Shown: piece by piece, positions 29,676-36,922 of the stretch
Layout: each line of letters begins with the position of its first letter
How positions within the stretch are numbered: the stretch's first letter is position 1
From: Herbidospora cretacea
GTDB lineage: Bacteria; Actinomycetota; Actinomycetes; Streptosporangiales; Streptosporangiaceae
Assembly (NCBI RefSeq): GCF_001570605.1
Contig: NZ_BBXG01000021.1
Coordinates: 1 to 64,000 of the forward strand
Length of the DNA stretch: 64,000 nt
Direction: 5' to 3'
The notes under the pieces: generated by a model
What the model saw: only the letters and a program-made list of their open reading frames with translations
What the model was told of the DNA's origin: nothing
Database searches by the model: none
Translations under genes and position numbers: made by a program

Positions 29676-30669
29676 TCGGCCGATCTTCATCGTCGCGTGC
29701 CCCCGCTCGGGGACCACGCTCCTCCAGCTCATGCTGCACGCCCACCCACGGATCGCGATCCCGCCGGAGACGCGCATCCTCGTGCAGGCCTACCTCAGGC
29801 GCCGCCGCTTCGGCGACCTGCGCAACCCCGAGCGCCGCCGCGAGATGGCGCAGTGGGTCACCGGCGGCAACCGCACCCAGTTCGCCGACCTCGGCATCGA
29901 CAAGAACGAGTTCATCGAGCGCGCCGTGAACGGCCCCGGCTCGCTGGGCTCGGTCGTCGGCCTGGTCTACAAGATGTTCGGCGAGCAGCACGGCAAGCCG
30001 CGCTGGGGCGACAAGCGCCCGCCGTACATCAAGCACATGGACGCGCTCATCGCGATGTTCCCCGACTGCCAGATCATCCACATCATCCGGGACGGCCGCG
30101 ACTGCGTCTCGTCGCTGAAGGAGATGCCCTGGTTCAAGGAGGACATCTACCAGGCGGTCAACCGCTGGTGCGAGGCCATCGACTTCGGCCGCAAGTGCGG
30201 CCTCGGCCCCGACAGCTACTACGAGATGCGGTACGAGGACCTCACGGCCGACCCCGAGCTCGAACTGAAGAAGCTGTGCTCCTTCCTGGGTGAGGACTAC
30301 CACCCGGCCATGACCGAGCCGTCCAAGGTCGCCGACACGATCCCGTCGCACAAGTCGTGGCACGAGAACACCCGCGGCGAGGTCACCACCGCCCGCGCGG
30401 GCACCTGGGCGACCCGCCTGGAGCCGTGGGAGATCTCGCTGTGCGAGACCGTCATGGGCGAGCGGCTGACCTCCTACGGCTACCAGCTGTCGGGCGCGCC
30501 CAAGTCGGAGCGCAAGCACGTCAACGCCTACGAGAAGACGGCCGCGTACTGGAAGCGCCGCTACCGCAAGCGCGCGGTGACGGAGTGGTTCAACCGCTTC
30601 CGCGAGGCCGGCCCGGTCGCCGCCCAGCTCACCGAGGGCCAGCGAGAGCTGGCCGGGCTGGGTTCCTGA
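29668..30669 (+). CDS. Sulfotransferase 1 of tandem pair
   Basis: This 333-residue cytosolic sulfotransferase of the Sulfotransfer_3 type has a 5'-phosphosulfate-binding loop FIVACPRSGTTLLQLM (residues 7-22) and a 3'-phosphate-binding motif IIRDGRDCVSSL. The enzyme would move sulfate from PAPS to a hydroxyl or amine. The start is TTG at 29668 with GGAAAGGG about 9 nt upstream, overlapping the stop of the CDP-alcohol transferase gene. The next gene, 4 nt downstream, is a clear paralogue. No PAPS-forming genes are present in the window. A lipid- or glycan-linked acceptor from this locus is the natural guess. Confidence 0.88.
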   Translation: MSDRPIFIVACPRSGTTLLQLMLHAHPRIAIPPETRILVQAYLRRRRFGDLRNPERRREMAQWVTGGNRTQFADLGIDKNEFIERAVNGPGSLGSVVGLVYKMFGEQHGKPRWGDKRPPYIKHMDALIAMFPDCQIIHIIRDGRDCVSSLKEMPWFKEDIYQAVNRWCEAIDFGRKCGLGPDSYYEMRYEDLTADPELELKKLCSFLGEDYHPAMTEPSKVADTIPSHKSWHENTRGEVTTARAGTWATRLEPWEISLCETVMGERLTSYGYQLSGAPKSERKHVNAYEKTAAYWKRRYRKRAVTEWFNRFREAGPVAAQLTEGQRELAGLGS

Positions 30670-30673
30670 CGTC

Positions 30674-31720
30674 GTGGGCGCACCGGACCGTCCCGTCTTC
30701 GTCATCGGCTGCCCCCGCTCGGGCACCACGATGCTCCAGCTCATGCTGCACAGCCACCCCAGGATCGCGGTCCCGCCGGAGACCCGCTTCCTGATCCAGG
30801 CCTACCACGCGAGGCGTTCCCACGGGGACATGCGGCGGCCCGACAACCGCCGCAGACTGGCCCAGTGGGTGGCCGGCGGCCGGGACACCAAGTTCCGCGA
30901 GCTGGGGCTGGACCGGGCGGAGTACGTCCAGCACGCCGTGGCCGCCCCGGGCACCCTCGGGTCGGTCCTGGGCACGGTGTTCCGCGACTACGCCGCGCGC
31001 TTCGGCAAGCCGCGGTGGGGCGACAAGCGGCCGAGCTACTTCAAGCACGTGGGGATGCTGCTGCGCCTGTTCCCGGACGCCCAGTTCATCCACCTGGTGC
31101 GCGACGGCCGCGACTGCGTGGCCTCGCTGATGGAGATGCCCTGGTACCGACTGGACGCCTACCACGCGATGGCGAACTGGGCCGAGGCCGTCGACTTCGG
31201 CCGCCACCACGCGGCCACCCTCCCGGGCGGCTCCTACTATGAGCTGCGCTACGAGGACCTGACGGCCGACCCCGAGCAGTCCTTGAGACGCCTGTGCGGT
31301 TTCATCGGCGAGGAGTTCGACCCCGCCATGTGCGAACCCCGGCACGTCGCCCAGGTGGCGGTCCCGGCCCACAAGGTCTGGCACGCCAACACCCACTCGG
31401 CCGTCACCACCGCCCGGAGCGGAAGCTGGGCCGGCCGCCTGGAACCCTGGCAGATCTCGCTGTGCGAGACGGTCCTGGGCTCCCGCCTGGAGGCCCACGG
31501 CTACGAGCTGAGCGGCGCGGCCCCGGCCACGCGGGACCACCGCCTGGCCTACCGCACCACCGCGGCCAGACGCCGCGCCGCCCGCCTGAAGCGCACCGGC
31601 CGCGAACGCCTGTCCCGCCTGTGGGAACCAGGCCCGATCCCGGCCCTGCTCACCACAGGCCAACGCGCCCTGTCCGGCCTCCCACCACTGCCCCAGCACC
31701 AACTGGTCGAGTCGTCGTAA
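30674..31720 (+). CDS. Sulfotransferase 2 of tandem pair
   Basis: This 348-residue paralogue of the preceding gene is collinear with it over nearly the whole length. Both PAPS sites are kept: FVIGCPRSGTTMLQLM and LVRDGRDCVASL. The surrounding KPRWGDKRP and EMPW segments are almost identical in both copies, while the central and C-terminal parts differ, which would allow different acceptor positions. The GTG start at 30674 lies 4 nt after the previous stop. The pair looks like a local duplication followed by divergence. An extended hairpin follows the stop. Confidence 0.87.
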   Translation: MGAPDRPVFVIGCPRSGTTMLQLMLHSHPRIAVPPETRFLIQAYHARRSHGDMRRPDNRRRLAQWVAGGRDTKFRELGLDRAEYVQHAVAAPGTLGSVLGTVFRDYAARFGKPRWGDKRPSYFKHVGMLLRLFPDAQFIHLVRDGRDCVASLMEMPWYRLDAYHAMANWAEAVDFGRHHAATLPGGSYYELRYEDLTADPEQSLRRLCGFIGEEFDPAMCEPRHVAQVAVPAHKVWHANTHSAVTTARSGSWAGRLEPWQISLCETVLGSRLEAHGYELSGAAPATRDHRLAYRTTAARRRAARLKRTGRERLSRLWEPGPIPALLTTGQRALSGLPPLPQHQLVESS

Positions 31721-31722
31721 GG

Positions 31723-31761
31723 GGGGCGATTTCCTGGAGCTCCGGCCTGGGAAATCGCCCC
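31723..31761. terminator. Hairpin after sulfotransferase operon
   Basis: A perfect 12-bp stem (GGGGCGATTTCC at 31723-31734 with GGAAATCGCCCC at 31750-31761) encloses a 15-nt loop that contains a second palindrome, GGAGCTCC (31736-31743). It begins 2 nt after the sulfotransferase stop. There is no T-run on the plus strand, so it may be a U-less terminator or a 3'-end stabiliser. Confidence 0.55.
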
Positions 31762-31814
31762 ACCAGACATTAGTTGGAGATTATGTTCGTCGCGGACTCG
31801 AAGGAGGCCGATCG

Positions 31815-32144
31815 ATGAGCAGCGCCCGCCGGTGGGAAGACGTCAAGGCCGAGGCCCACCGCCGCAATCCCGAAAGGGCCGATCCCGGCCGCAGGGCGAA
31901 GGCCCGGGCCGAACTCGACGCCTACGTCGCGGGCTATCAGCTCGGGGAGCTCCGCAAGGCGATCGGCAAGACGCAGGCCGAGGTGGCCAAGATCCTCGGG
32001 GTCACCCAGGCCCGGATCTCCCAGATCGAGAACGGCAACATCGAGGCGATGGAGCTGGAGACCCTCCGCTCCTACGCCGCGGCGCTCGGCGGGCACCTCG
32101 ACATCACCATCAGCGTGGGCGACCACTCGGTGAAGGTCGCCTAA
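31815..32144 (+). CDS. XRE-family antitoxin-like regulator (orphan)
   Basis: This 109-residue DNA-binding protein has a Cro/cI-type helix-turn-helix: KTQAEVAKILGVTQARISQI followed by ENGNIEAMELETLRSYAAALG. The helical N-terminus and short C-terminal strand resemble HigA-type antitoxins that neutralise RelE/HigB toxins encoded just upstream. Only 94 nt separate it from the sulfotransferase gene, with no toxin reading frame, and the gene on the other side is a convergent glycosyltransferase, so it is an orphan. GGAGG precedes the ATG. Its TAA overlaps the stop of the convergent gene (CTAA, 32141-32144). It may regulate local envelope genes or be a relic of a toxin-antitoxin pair. Confidence 0.78.
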   Translation: MSSARRWEDVKAEAHRRNPERADPGRRAKARAELDAYVAGYQLGELRKAIGKTQAEVAKILGVTQARISQIENGNIEAMELETLRSYAAALGGHLDITISVGDHSVKVA

Positions 32145-33199
32145 CGGCTGAGGTGGGCGAAGAGCTGCTCCCACTGGTCGAGGATCGGTTCCAGGCGGAA
32201 GGACGCGGCGTGGTCTCGCGCCGCCTCGCCCAGGGCGGCGCGGCGCGGGGCGTCGTCCATGAGGTCGCCCAGGGCGGTGGCCAGGGCGGGGACGTCGGCG
32301 GGTGGGACCAGGACGCCGGTGCGGCCGTCGTCGACGATGGCGCGGACGCCGCCCGACACGTCGCAGGCGACCGACGGGAGGCCGAAGGCCGCCGCCTCGC
32401 CCAGGACCAGGGGCAGGCCCTCGTGGTCGCTCGACAGGGCCACCAGTGACGCCGCGCGGTATTCGGCCGGCATCTCCCAGGCCGGGACGCGGCCGCGGAA
32501 CCTGACCTGGTGGGCGACGCCCTCGGTCACGGCGTGGAACTGGAGGCGGTCGGCGTCGGGGCCGTCGCCGATGATGTGCAGTTCCCAGTCGGGGCGGTCG
32601 GCCCGTGCGAAGGCCGAGATGAGGCGGTCGAAGCGTTTCACCCCGGTCAGGCGGCCGATGCCCAGCACGCGCTTCTCCGACAGCGGCGAGACCCGGTTGG
32701 GCCAGCCCGCGAGCGGGTTCGGGATGTGCCAGGCGTTGGGCAGCAGCGCCTCCTCGGAGAAGCGCCACGCGTCGTCCTCGCTGAGGAAGACGGCCTGGTC
32801 GAGCGATCCGTAGTGGGCTTTGACCGAGCCGAAGTGCCAGGTGCCCCGCGCGTGGGCGAAGGAGCCGTGGTACTGGCCGATGCCCCGGTGTCCGCCGAGC
32901 AGCCCCGACAGGCGGGTGACCACGCCCGGTGAGGTCATCACCAGCAGGCCGGGGGCGATGCCGTCGAGCAGGGCGCGGGCGCGCCTGGTCGCGCCGGGAC
33001 GCCAGCGGCGGCCGGGGTTGATCTCGTGCTGGCCGTAGGCGGGCTCGTCGATGTAGGTGACCGGGTCGTCCGAACGGTGCAGGGCGATCAGATGGACCTC
33101 GTAGCCCCGGCGGGCCAGGCCCTGGGCCAGGGTGTGCGACACCCGCTGGACGCCGCCCAGGGTGTCAGCGTCCGTGCAGGCGAAGGCGACGGTGTTCAC
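32141..33199 (-). CDS. Family 4 glycosyltransferase
   Basis: This 352-residue GT-B glycosyltransferase has a GGVQRVSHTLAQGLARRGYEV N-terminal acceptor-side motif, KRVLGIGRLTGVKRFDRLI at the start of the donor domain, and the C-terminal catalytic/phosphate-binding region SSDHEGLPLVLGEAAAFGLP, in which the EGLPLVLGE glutamates match the EX7E motif. The GTG start overlaps the upstream fusion gene's TGA by 4 nt (33196-33199), so both are made from one transcript. It probably contributes a sugar to the same polymer as the fusion protein. Donor unknown. Confidence 0.87.
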   Translation of the reverse strand: MNTVAFACTDADTLGGVQRVSHTLAQGLARRGYEVHLIALHRSDDPVTYIDEPAYGQHEINPGRRWRPGATRRARALLDGIAPGLLVMTSPGVVTRLSGLLGGHRGIGQYHGSFAHARGTWHFGSVKAHYGSLDQAVFLSEDDAWRFSEEALLPNAWHIPNPLAGWPNRVSPLSEKRVLGIGRLTGVKRFDRLISAFARADRPDWELHIIGDGPDADRLQFHAVTEGVAHQVRFRGRVPAWEMPAEYRAASLVALSSDHEGLPLVLGEAAAFGLPSVACDVSGGVRAIVDDGRTGVLVPPADVPALATALGDLMDDAPRRAALGEAARDHAASFRLEPILDQWEQLFAHLSR

Positions 33200-35934
33200 A
33201 GGGCGGCCTCCGTCGGTTGCGGGATCACGGCGACCGGCATCTCCGGCGCCAGGCCCTCGAAGAACACGTCCACGATCCGGGCGGCGGCGTGGCCGCGCTC
33301 CTCGGCGCACCACATCCGGCGGAAGGCGGCGTAGCGCTCGGGGCTCCACGGGTCGCGGATCGCCGCGGCCAGGTCCCGCGTCGTGGTGACGCAGGGGCCG
33401 GGGGCGATGGCGGGCAGGTCGTAGTGGCTGCCGCGTTCGGTCTTCCGGTAGGTGTCCCAGTCGTCGATGAGGAACACCATCGGCTTGCCCGTCACGGCGA
33501 AGTCGCACATCAGCGACGAATAGTCGGTCACCAGGACGTCGGCGGCCAGCATCAGATCGTTGACCTCGGGATATCCGCCCGCCTGCCGGACGAACCAGCG
33601 CAGGTCCTGCGGGATCACGTGCTTCTCAACGGGATGGGTGCGCAGCGCCACGACCCACTCGTCGCCCAGTTCCGCCGCCAGCGCGCGCAGGTCCGCGCGG
33701 ACCGAGGCGCCCCTGGAGAGGTCGCGGTACGTGGGGGCGTACAGGACGATCTTCTTGTCGGACGGGACCTCCAGCTTCGCGCGCACCCGCGCCGCGGCCT
33801 CGGGGTCGCCGTGGAACAGCACGTCACAGCGGGGCGAGCCGAAGCGGAGCACCGGGCCCTCGTACTCGTTGGCGGGCAGGAAGGTGCGCTCGAACTCGGC
33901 GCTGGGGGAGACCAGGGCGTCCCAGCGGGCCACGTTGGCGCGCCACTCCTCGCGCGGGCCGTCGAAGTCGCCGCGCAGGCCGGGGGCGTCCAGGCCGATC
34001 GACTTGATGCCCTGGCCGTGCCAGGTCTGCAGATACCGCGTCCTGCGCGGCTTCGGGAAGCCCAGCGGCATGCCGTGGCTGTCGACCCACCAGCCCGCAC
34101 GGGCCATGGTCCAGATGTGCCGCCAGCTCATCCGGCGGACCGTCGTCAGGTGACCGGGGAACGTGGTCCCCGACGCCTTCGACCAGACCGAGCGGAAGCC
34201 CAGGTCCCGGCGCGTCAGCTCCTCGTGGACGTAACGCGGGTGGCCGGTGTAGCCCCGGCCGCAGTCGGCCTCGAACAGGACCAGGTCCTTCCGGCGCGGG
34301 ACGAAGCGGATCAGCACCTTGTAGACGGCCAGCTTCACGTCCCGGGCGGCGAGGCGTCTCCGCAGCCGGGCCGGCAGCCCTGCGATCCGCTGTGCGTGCG
34401 GTCGGACGCGCGGACGCCGCGCGATCGCCCGCAGCGGGCCGGTCCTGCGCCAGTCCAGCCGCAGCGTCGCGGTGTCGCCCACGGGACGGGCGGTGATCTC
34501 GTGGCCCTTCACCCGCAGGGTGAGCGGCTCCAGGGCGGCGCTGACGAGCAGCGCGTCGCTGGTCGTGTGGTTGTCGAGGGGGCGGGTGAAGCCCAGGCGG
34601 GGTTCGCAGGAGCCGGGCGGGACCGTCGCGAGGTCGAGCTCGACCTCGGTCACGATCGTGCCGTCGGGCTGGCGGCGCGGTATCAGGCGGACCCGCCGGT
34701 CGTTGACGATCAGGTCGGCCACGGCGTCCAGGCAGACGACCCGGAAGGGGTCGTAGGTGGTGATCGACAGCGACAGGACCGAGCCGGCGGCCGCGATCTC
34801 GGTCACCTCGTGGCGCAGCCGCTTCTCGGAGAACGGCAGCTCGGCCAGGCGCATCGAGGTGATCTCGAACGCCGGGTCGGGCTCGGTGCCCCAGTAGGTC
34901 AGCCCGTCGACCTGGACCGCGTGGCGCGGCGCGGCCTTCGGGCCGGTCAGGCTGCGGGCGGCCACGCACAGCTCCTCGACCCGGTCGCGCAGCAGCAGCT
35001 CGCCGCAGACCCGCGTCATCGGGTCGGCCCGGTGCAGGACGCCCTCCTCCAGCCGCTCCAGATAGGGGCGCACCACGGCGGCCATCTCCTTGGCCCACAC
35101 CGCGTCGTACCGGGGCAGCGCGTTCAGGTAGACCCGCAGGTCCTGCTGGACGAAGCGGAACTGGCGGTGGCCGACCAGGTCGGCCATCCCGGCGTCGCGC
35201 AGCGCCTGGTCGGAGATCTCCGCCGCCGACACCCGGGCCCGTACGTTGGCCACGTCCTTCAGGCTCAGCGAGATCGACCCGCCCTCGCCCGGCGCCCGGT
35301 GCCACCGGTAGACGGCCCAGGGCACCACCGCGAACCTCGCGGCGCGGGAGTAGAGCTCGGCGGTGAAGACGTGGTCCTCGTAGTGCAGGTCCTCGCGGAA
35401 TCGCAGCCCGGTGCGGCGCAGGAACTCCACGTCGTAGATCTTGTTGGTGGCGAAGCCGTCGAGGAACAGGCCGGGCTCGGCCCGGATCCCCTCGACCACC
35501 CGCCGGGGCGTGAACAGCTCGGGGTAGTAGGGCGCGCTCCGGCCGCTGGAGTCGTGGACGCGCATGATCTGGCCCGACACGAAGTCGGCGCCGGTCCGCT
35601 CGATCTCGGCCAGCAGCGCCTTGCAGGCGTGTCGCGGCAGCTCGTCGTCGCTGTCCAGGAACATGATGTACGGGGCACGCGCCGCGTCCAGGCCCATGTT
35701 CCGGGGAGCGCCGCAGCCGCCCGAGTTCCGGTCGCGCCGCAGGTAGCGCACGCCCGGGAATCGTCCGGCCACGTCGTCGGTGCCGTCGGTGCTGGCGTCG
35801 TCGACGACGATGATCTCCAGGTCGCGGAGGGTCTGCGCGTACAGGGACTCCACGGCCCTCGGGAGGCGGGTCGCGTCGTTGTACGTGATCACGACCACGC
35901 TCACTGCCGGTCGGGCCGTCATGCCCACCCCCAT
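33196..35934 (-). CDS. Second fused GT2 and TagF-like glycerophosphotransferase
   Basis: This protein of up to 912 residues repeats the GT2-plus-TagF architecture of the gene at 24235-27174, with strong divergence. The GT2 domain (about 9-230) carries IIVVDDASTDG and MFLDSDDELPRH. The middle region is beta-rich. The C-terminal TagF-like domain has YLQTWHGQGIKSIGLDA (about 635), IVLYAPTYRD and VLVTDYSSLMCDFAVTG (about 798). Two ATGs compete: 35934, and 35922, which has a G-rich stretch just upstream. It is the first gene of an operon with the GT4 gene. The two fusions face each other across the Stealth and sulfotransferase genes, so they may build different linkages of one polymer. Confidence 0.85.
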   Translation of the reverse strand: MGVGMTARPAVSVVVITYNDATRLPRAVESLYAQTLRDLEIIVVDDASTDGTDDVAGRFPGVRYLRRDRNSGGCGAPRNMGLDAARAPYIMFLDSDDELPRHACKALLAEIERTGADFVSGQIMRVHDSSGRSAPYYPELFTPRRVVEGIRAEPGLFLDGFATNKIYDVEFLRRTGLRFREDLHYEDHVFTAELYSRAARFAVVPWAVYRWHRAPGEGGSISLSLKDVANVRARVSAAEISDQALRDAGMADLVGHRQFRFVQQDLRVYLNALPRYDAVWAKEMAAVVRPYLERLEEGVLHRADPMTRVCGELLLRDRVEELCVAARSLTGPKAAPRHAVQVDGLTYWGTEPDPAFEITSMRLAELPFSEKRLRHEVTEIAAAGSVLSLSITTYDPFRVVCLDAVADLIVNDRRVRLIPRRQPDGTIVTEVELDLATVPPGSCEPRLGFTRPLDNHTTSDALLVSAALEPLTLRVKGHEITARPVGDTATLRLDWRRTGPLRAIARRPRVRPHAQRIAGLPARLRRRLAARDVKLAVYKVLIRFVPRRKDLVLFEADCGRGYTGHPRYVHEELTRRDLGFRSVWSKASGTTFPGHLTTVRRMSWRHIWTMARAGWWVDSHGMPLGFPKPRRTRYLQTWHGQGIKSIGLDAPGLRGDFDGPREEWRANVARWDALVSPSAEFERTFLPANEYEGPVLRFGSPRCDVLFHGDPEAAARVRAKLEVPSDKKIVLYAPTYRDLSRGASVRADLRALAAELGDEWVVALRTHPVEKHVIPQDLRWFVRQAGGYPEVNDLMLAADVLVTDYSSLMCDFAVTGKPMVFLIDDWDTYRKTERGSHYDLPAIAPGPCVTTTRDLAAAIRDPWSPERYAAFRRMWCAEERGHAAARIVDVFFEGLAPEMPVAVIPQPTEAAL

Positions 35935-35959
35935 ATCAGGACGAATCTCACCGATATGG
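35931..35959. promoter_or_regulatory. Inverted repeat at start of second GT2-TagF gene
   Basis: CCATATC (35931-35937) and GATATGG (35953-35959) are perfect 7-bp arms separated by 15 nt, spanning the likely start and leader of the minus-strand fusion gene. It is a candidate operator or translation-control hairpin in an otherwise repeat-free 81-nt gap. Confidence 0.4.
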
Positions 35960-36015
35960 GATGTTCCCTGACGAAATCGGACGATTACCCTCTGTCGTCA
36001 AGCTTTGCCGACGGC

Positions 36016-36630
36016 TTACCGGCGACCCCACCGCCGGACCGCGTAGACGATCAGGCCGATCGCGCCCAGCCCGCCCACCACCGGGGCCAGCCGCTTGACC
36101 AGCGACGCCCCGGCCGCCTCCCGCAGGTCGAAGGCCTCCTCGGCCGGCGTCCGGGAGGTCCGCAGCGTGCCCGACGGGTGGGACTCGTGAATCGGGTCGG
36201 GGACGACCGTCAGATGCCGCCGCCCCTCGATCAGGGCGGCCAGGTTGGCCGCGAACCTGCCGCCGACGTCCTCCACGACGGGCTTGGGCAGGTCGGTCTG
36301 ACACGTCGTCTCCAGCGTCACCCGGGTGCCGTCGGCGTGTTCCAGCAGGCGGGCGACCATGGTCGCCTCGGCCGTGCCGCTGCCGTCGTTGCCCCGGGCG
36401 GTGATCTGGACGCTCCGGGCGTCCTTGTCGACGTGTCCGATCTGGGCGGTGCCCCGGTAGGTGACCGTCAGCGGGCCGACCCTGATCCGCATCCTGCCGA
36501 CTGCCCGGTCACCCTCGACGGAGTCGATCGTGGCGCCGGGCAGGCACGGGGCCAGCCGTTCGACGTCGAGAAGCACCGACCACGCCTGGTCGACCGGGAC
36601 CGGCACGGTGAACTCGTGCTCGAATCGCAT
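36016..36630 (-). CDS. SRPBCC/CoxG-like protein with C-terminal membrane helix
   Basis: This 204-residue protein begins with a START/polyketide-cyclase-like fold of the CoxG (carbon monoxide dehydrogenase subunit G) type: MRFEHEFTVPVPVDQAWSVL, then LDVERLAPCLPGATIDSVEG. CoxG anchors molybdenum hydroxylases to the membrane, but no coxMSL genes are near. After about residue 150 there is a linker, then a hydrophobic helix (APVVGGLGAIGLIVYAV) and a basic tail, so it is probably C-terminally membrane-anchored. The ATG at 36630 is chosen because GGAG lies 7 nt upstream. A lipid- or hydrophobic-ligand-binding role is possible. Confidence 0.75.
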   Translation of the reverse strand: MRFEHEFTVPVPVDQAWSVLLDVERLAPCLPGATIDSVEGDRAVGRMRIRVGPLTVTYRGTAQIGHVDKDARSVQITARGNDGSGTAEATMVARLLEHADGTRVTLETTCQTDLPKPVVEDVGGRFAANLAALIEGRRHLTVVPDPIHESHPSGTLRTSRTPAEEAFDLREAAGASLVKRLAPVVGGLGAIGLIVYAVRRWGRR

Positions 36631-36720
36631 GGCCCGACTCCGTTCTCTCACAGCCGCTCCGGAGACAACTACCGCCAGACTCCGAACGTACGCCTGCGAA
36701 GTCCCAGATCAACCCTCGGG

Positions 36721-36921
36721 TCACCGCTTCCGGATCACCTTGGCCAGGATGCCCGCGAAACCCGCGATCCCCAGACCCCCGACGAGGACGGGCCCGATGA
36801 TCGCCGGATCGGGGGTCGGATCGGTCAGATAGCGCACCCCGATCCCCACGAACAGCAGCCCGCACAGCAGCGCCATCCAGTCGGTCCGGTGACCCCTCTT
36901 GCGGTCACGGCGGTCGGGCAC
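36721..36921 (-). CDS. Small hypothetical membrane protein
   Basis: This 66-residue protein has a basic N-terminus (MPDRRDRKRGHRTDW) and two hydrophobic segments (MALLCGLLFVGIGVRYL and AIIGPVLVGGLGIAGFAGIL) joined by a Pro/Asp-rich turn. I do not recognise a family. The GTG at 36921 lies 1 nt after the PspC gene stop, indicating translational coupling, so it is probably the second gene of the PspC operon and could be an accessory to envelope-stress sensing. Confidence 0.6.
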   Translation of the reverse strand: MPDRRDRKRGHRTDWMALLCGLLFVGIGVRYLTDPTPDPAIIGPVLVGGLGIAGFAGILAKVIRKR

Positions 36922-36922
36922 G

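Noticed and set aside
36016-36630. Carbon monoxide dehydrogenase accessory function for the CoxG-like protein
   Set aside because: No molybdenum hydroxylase subunits or maturation genes are in the window, so the general SRPBCC description is safer.
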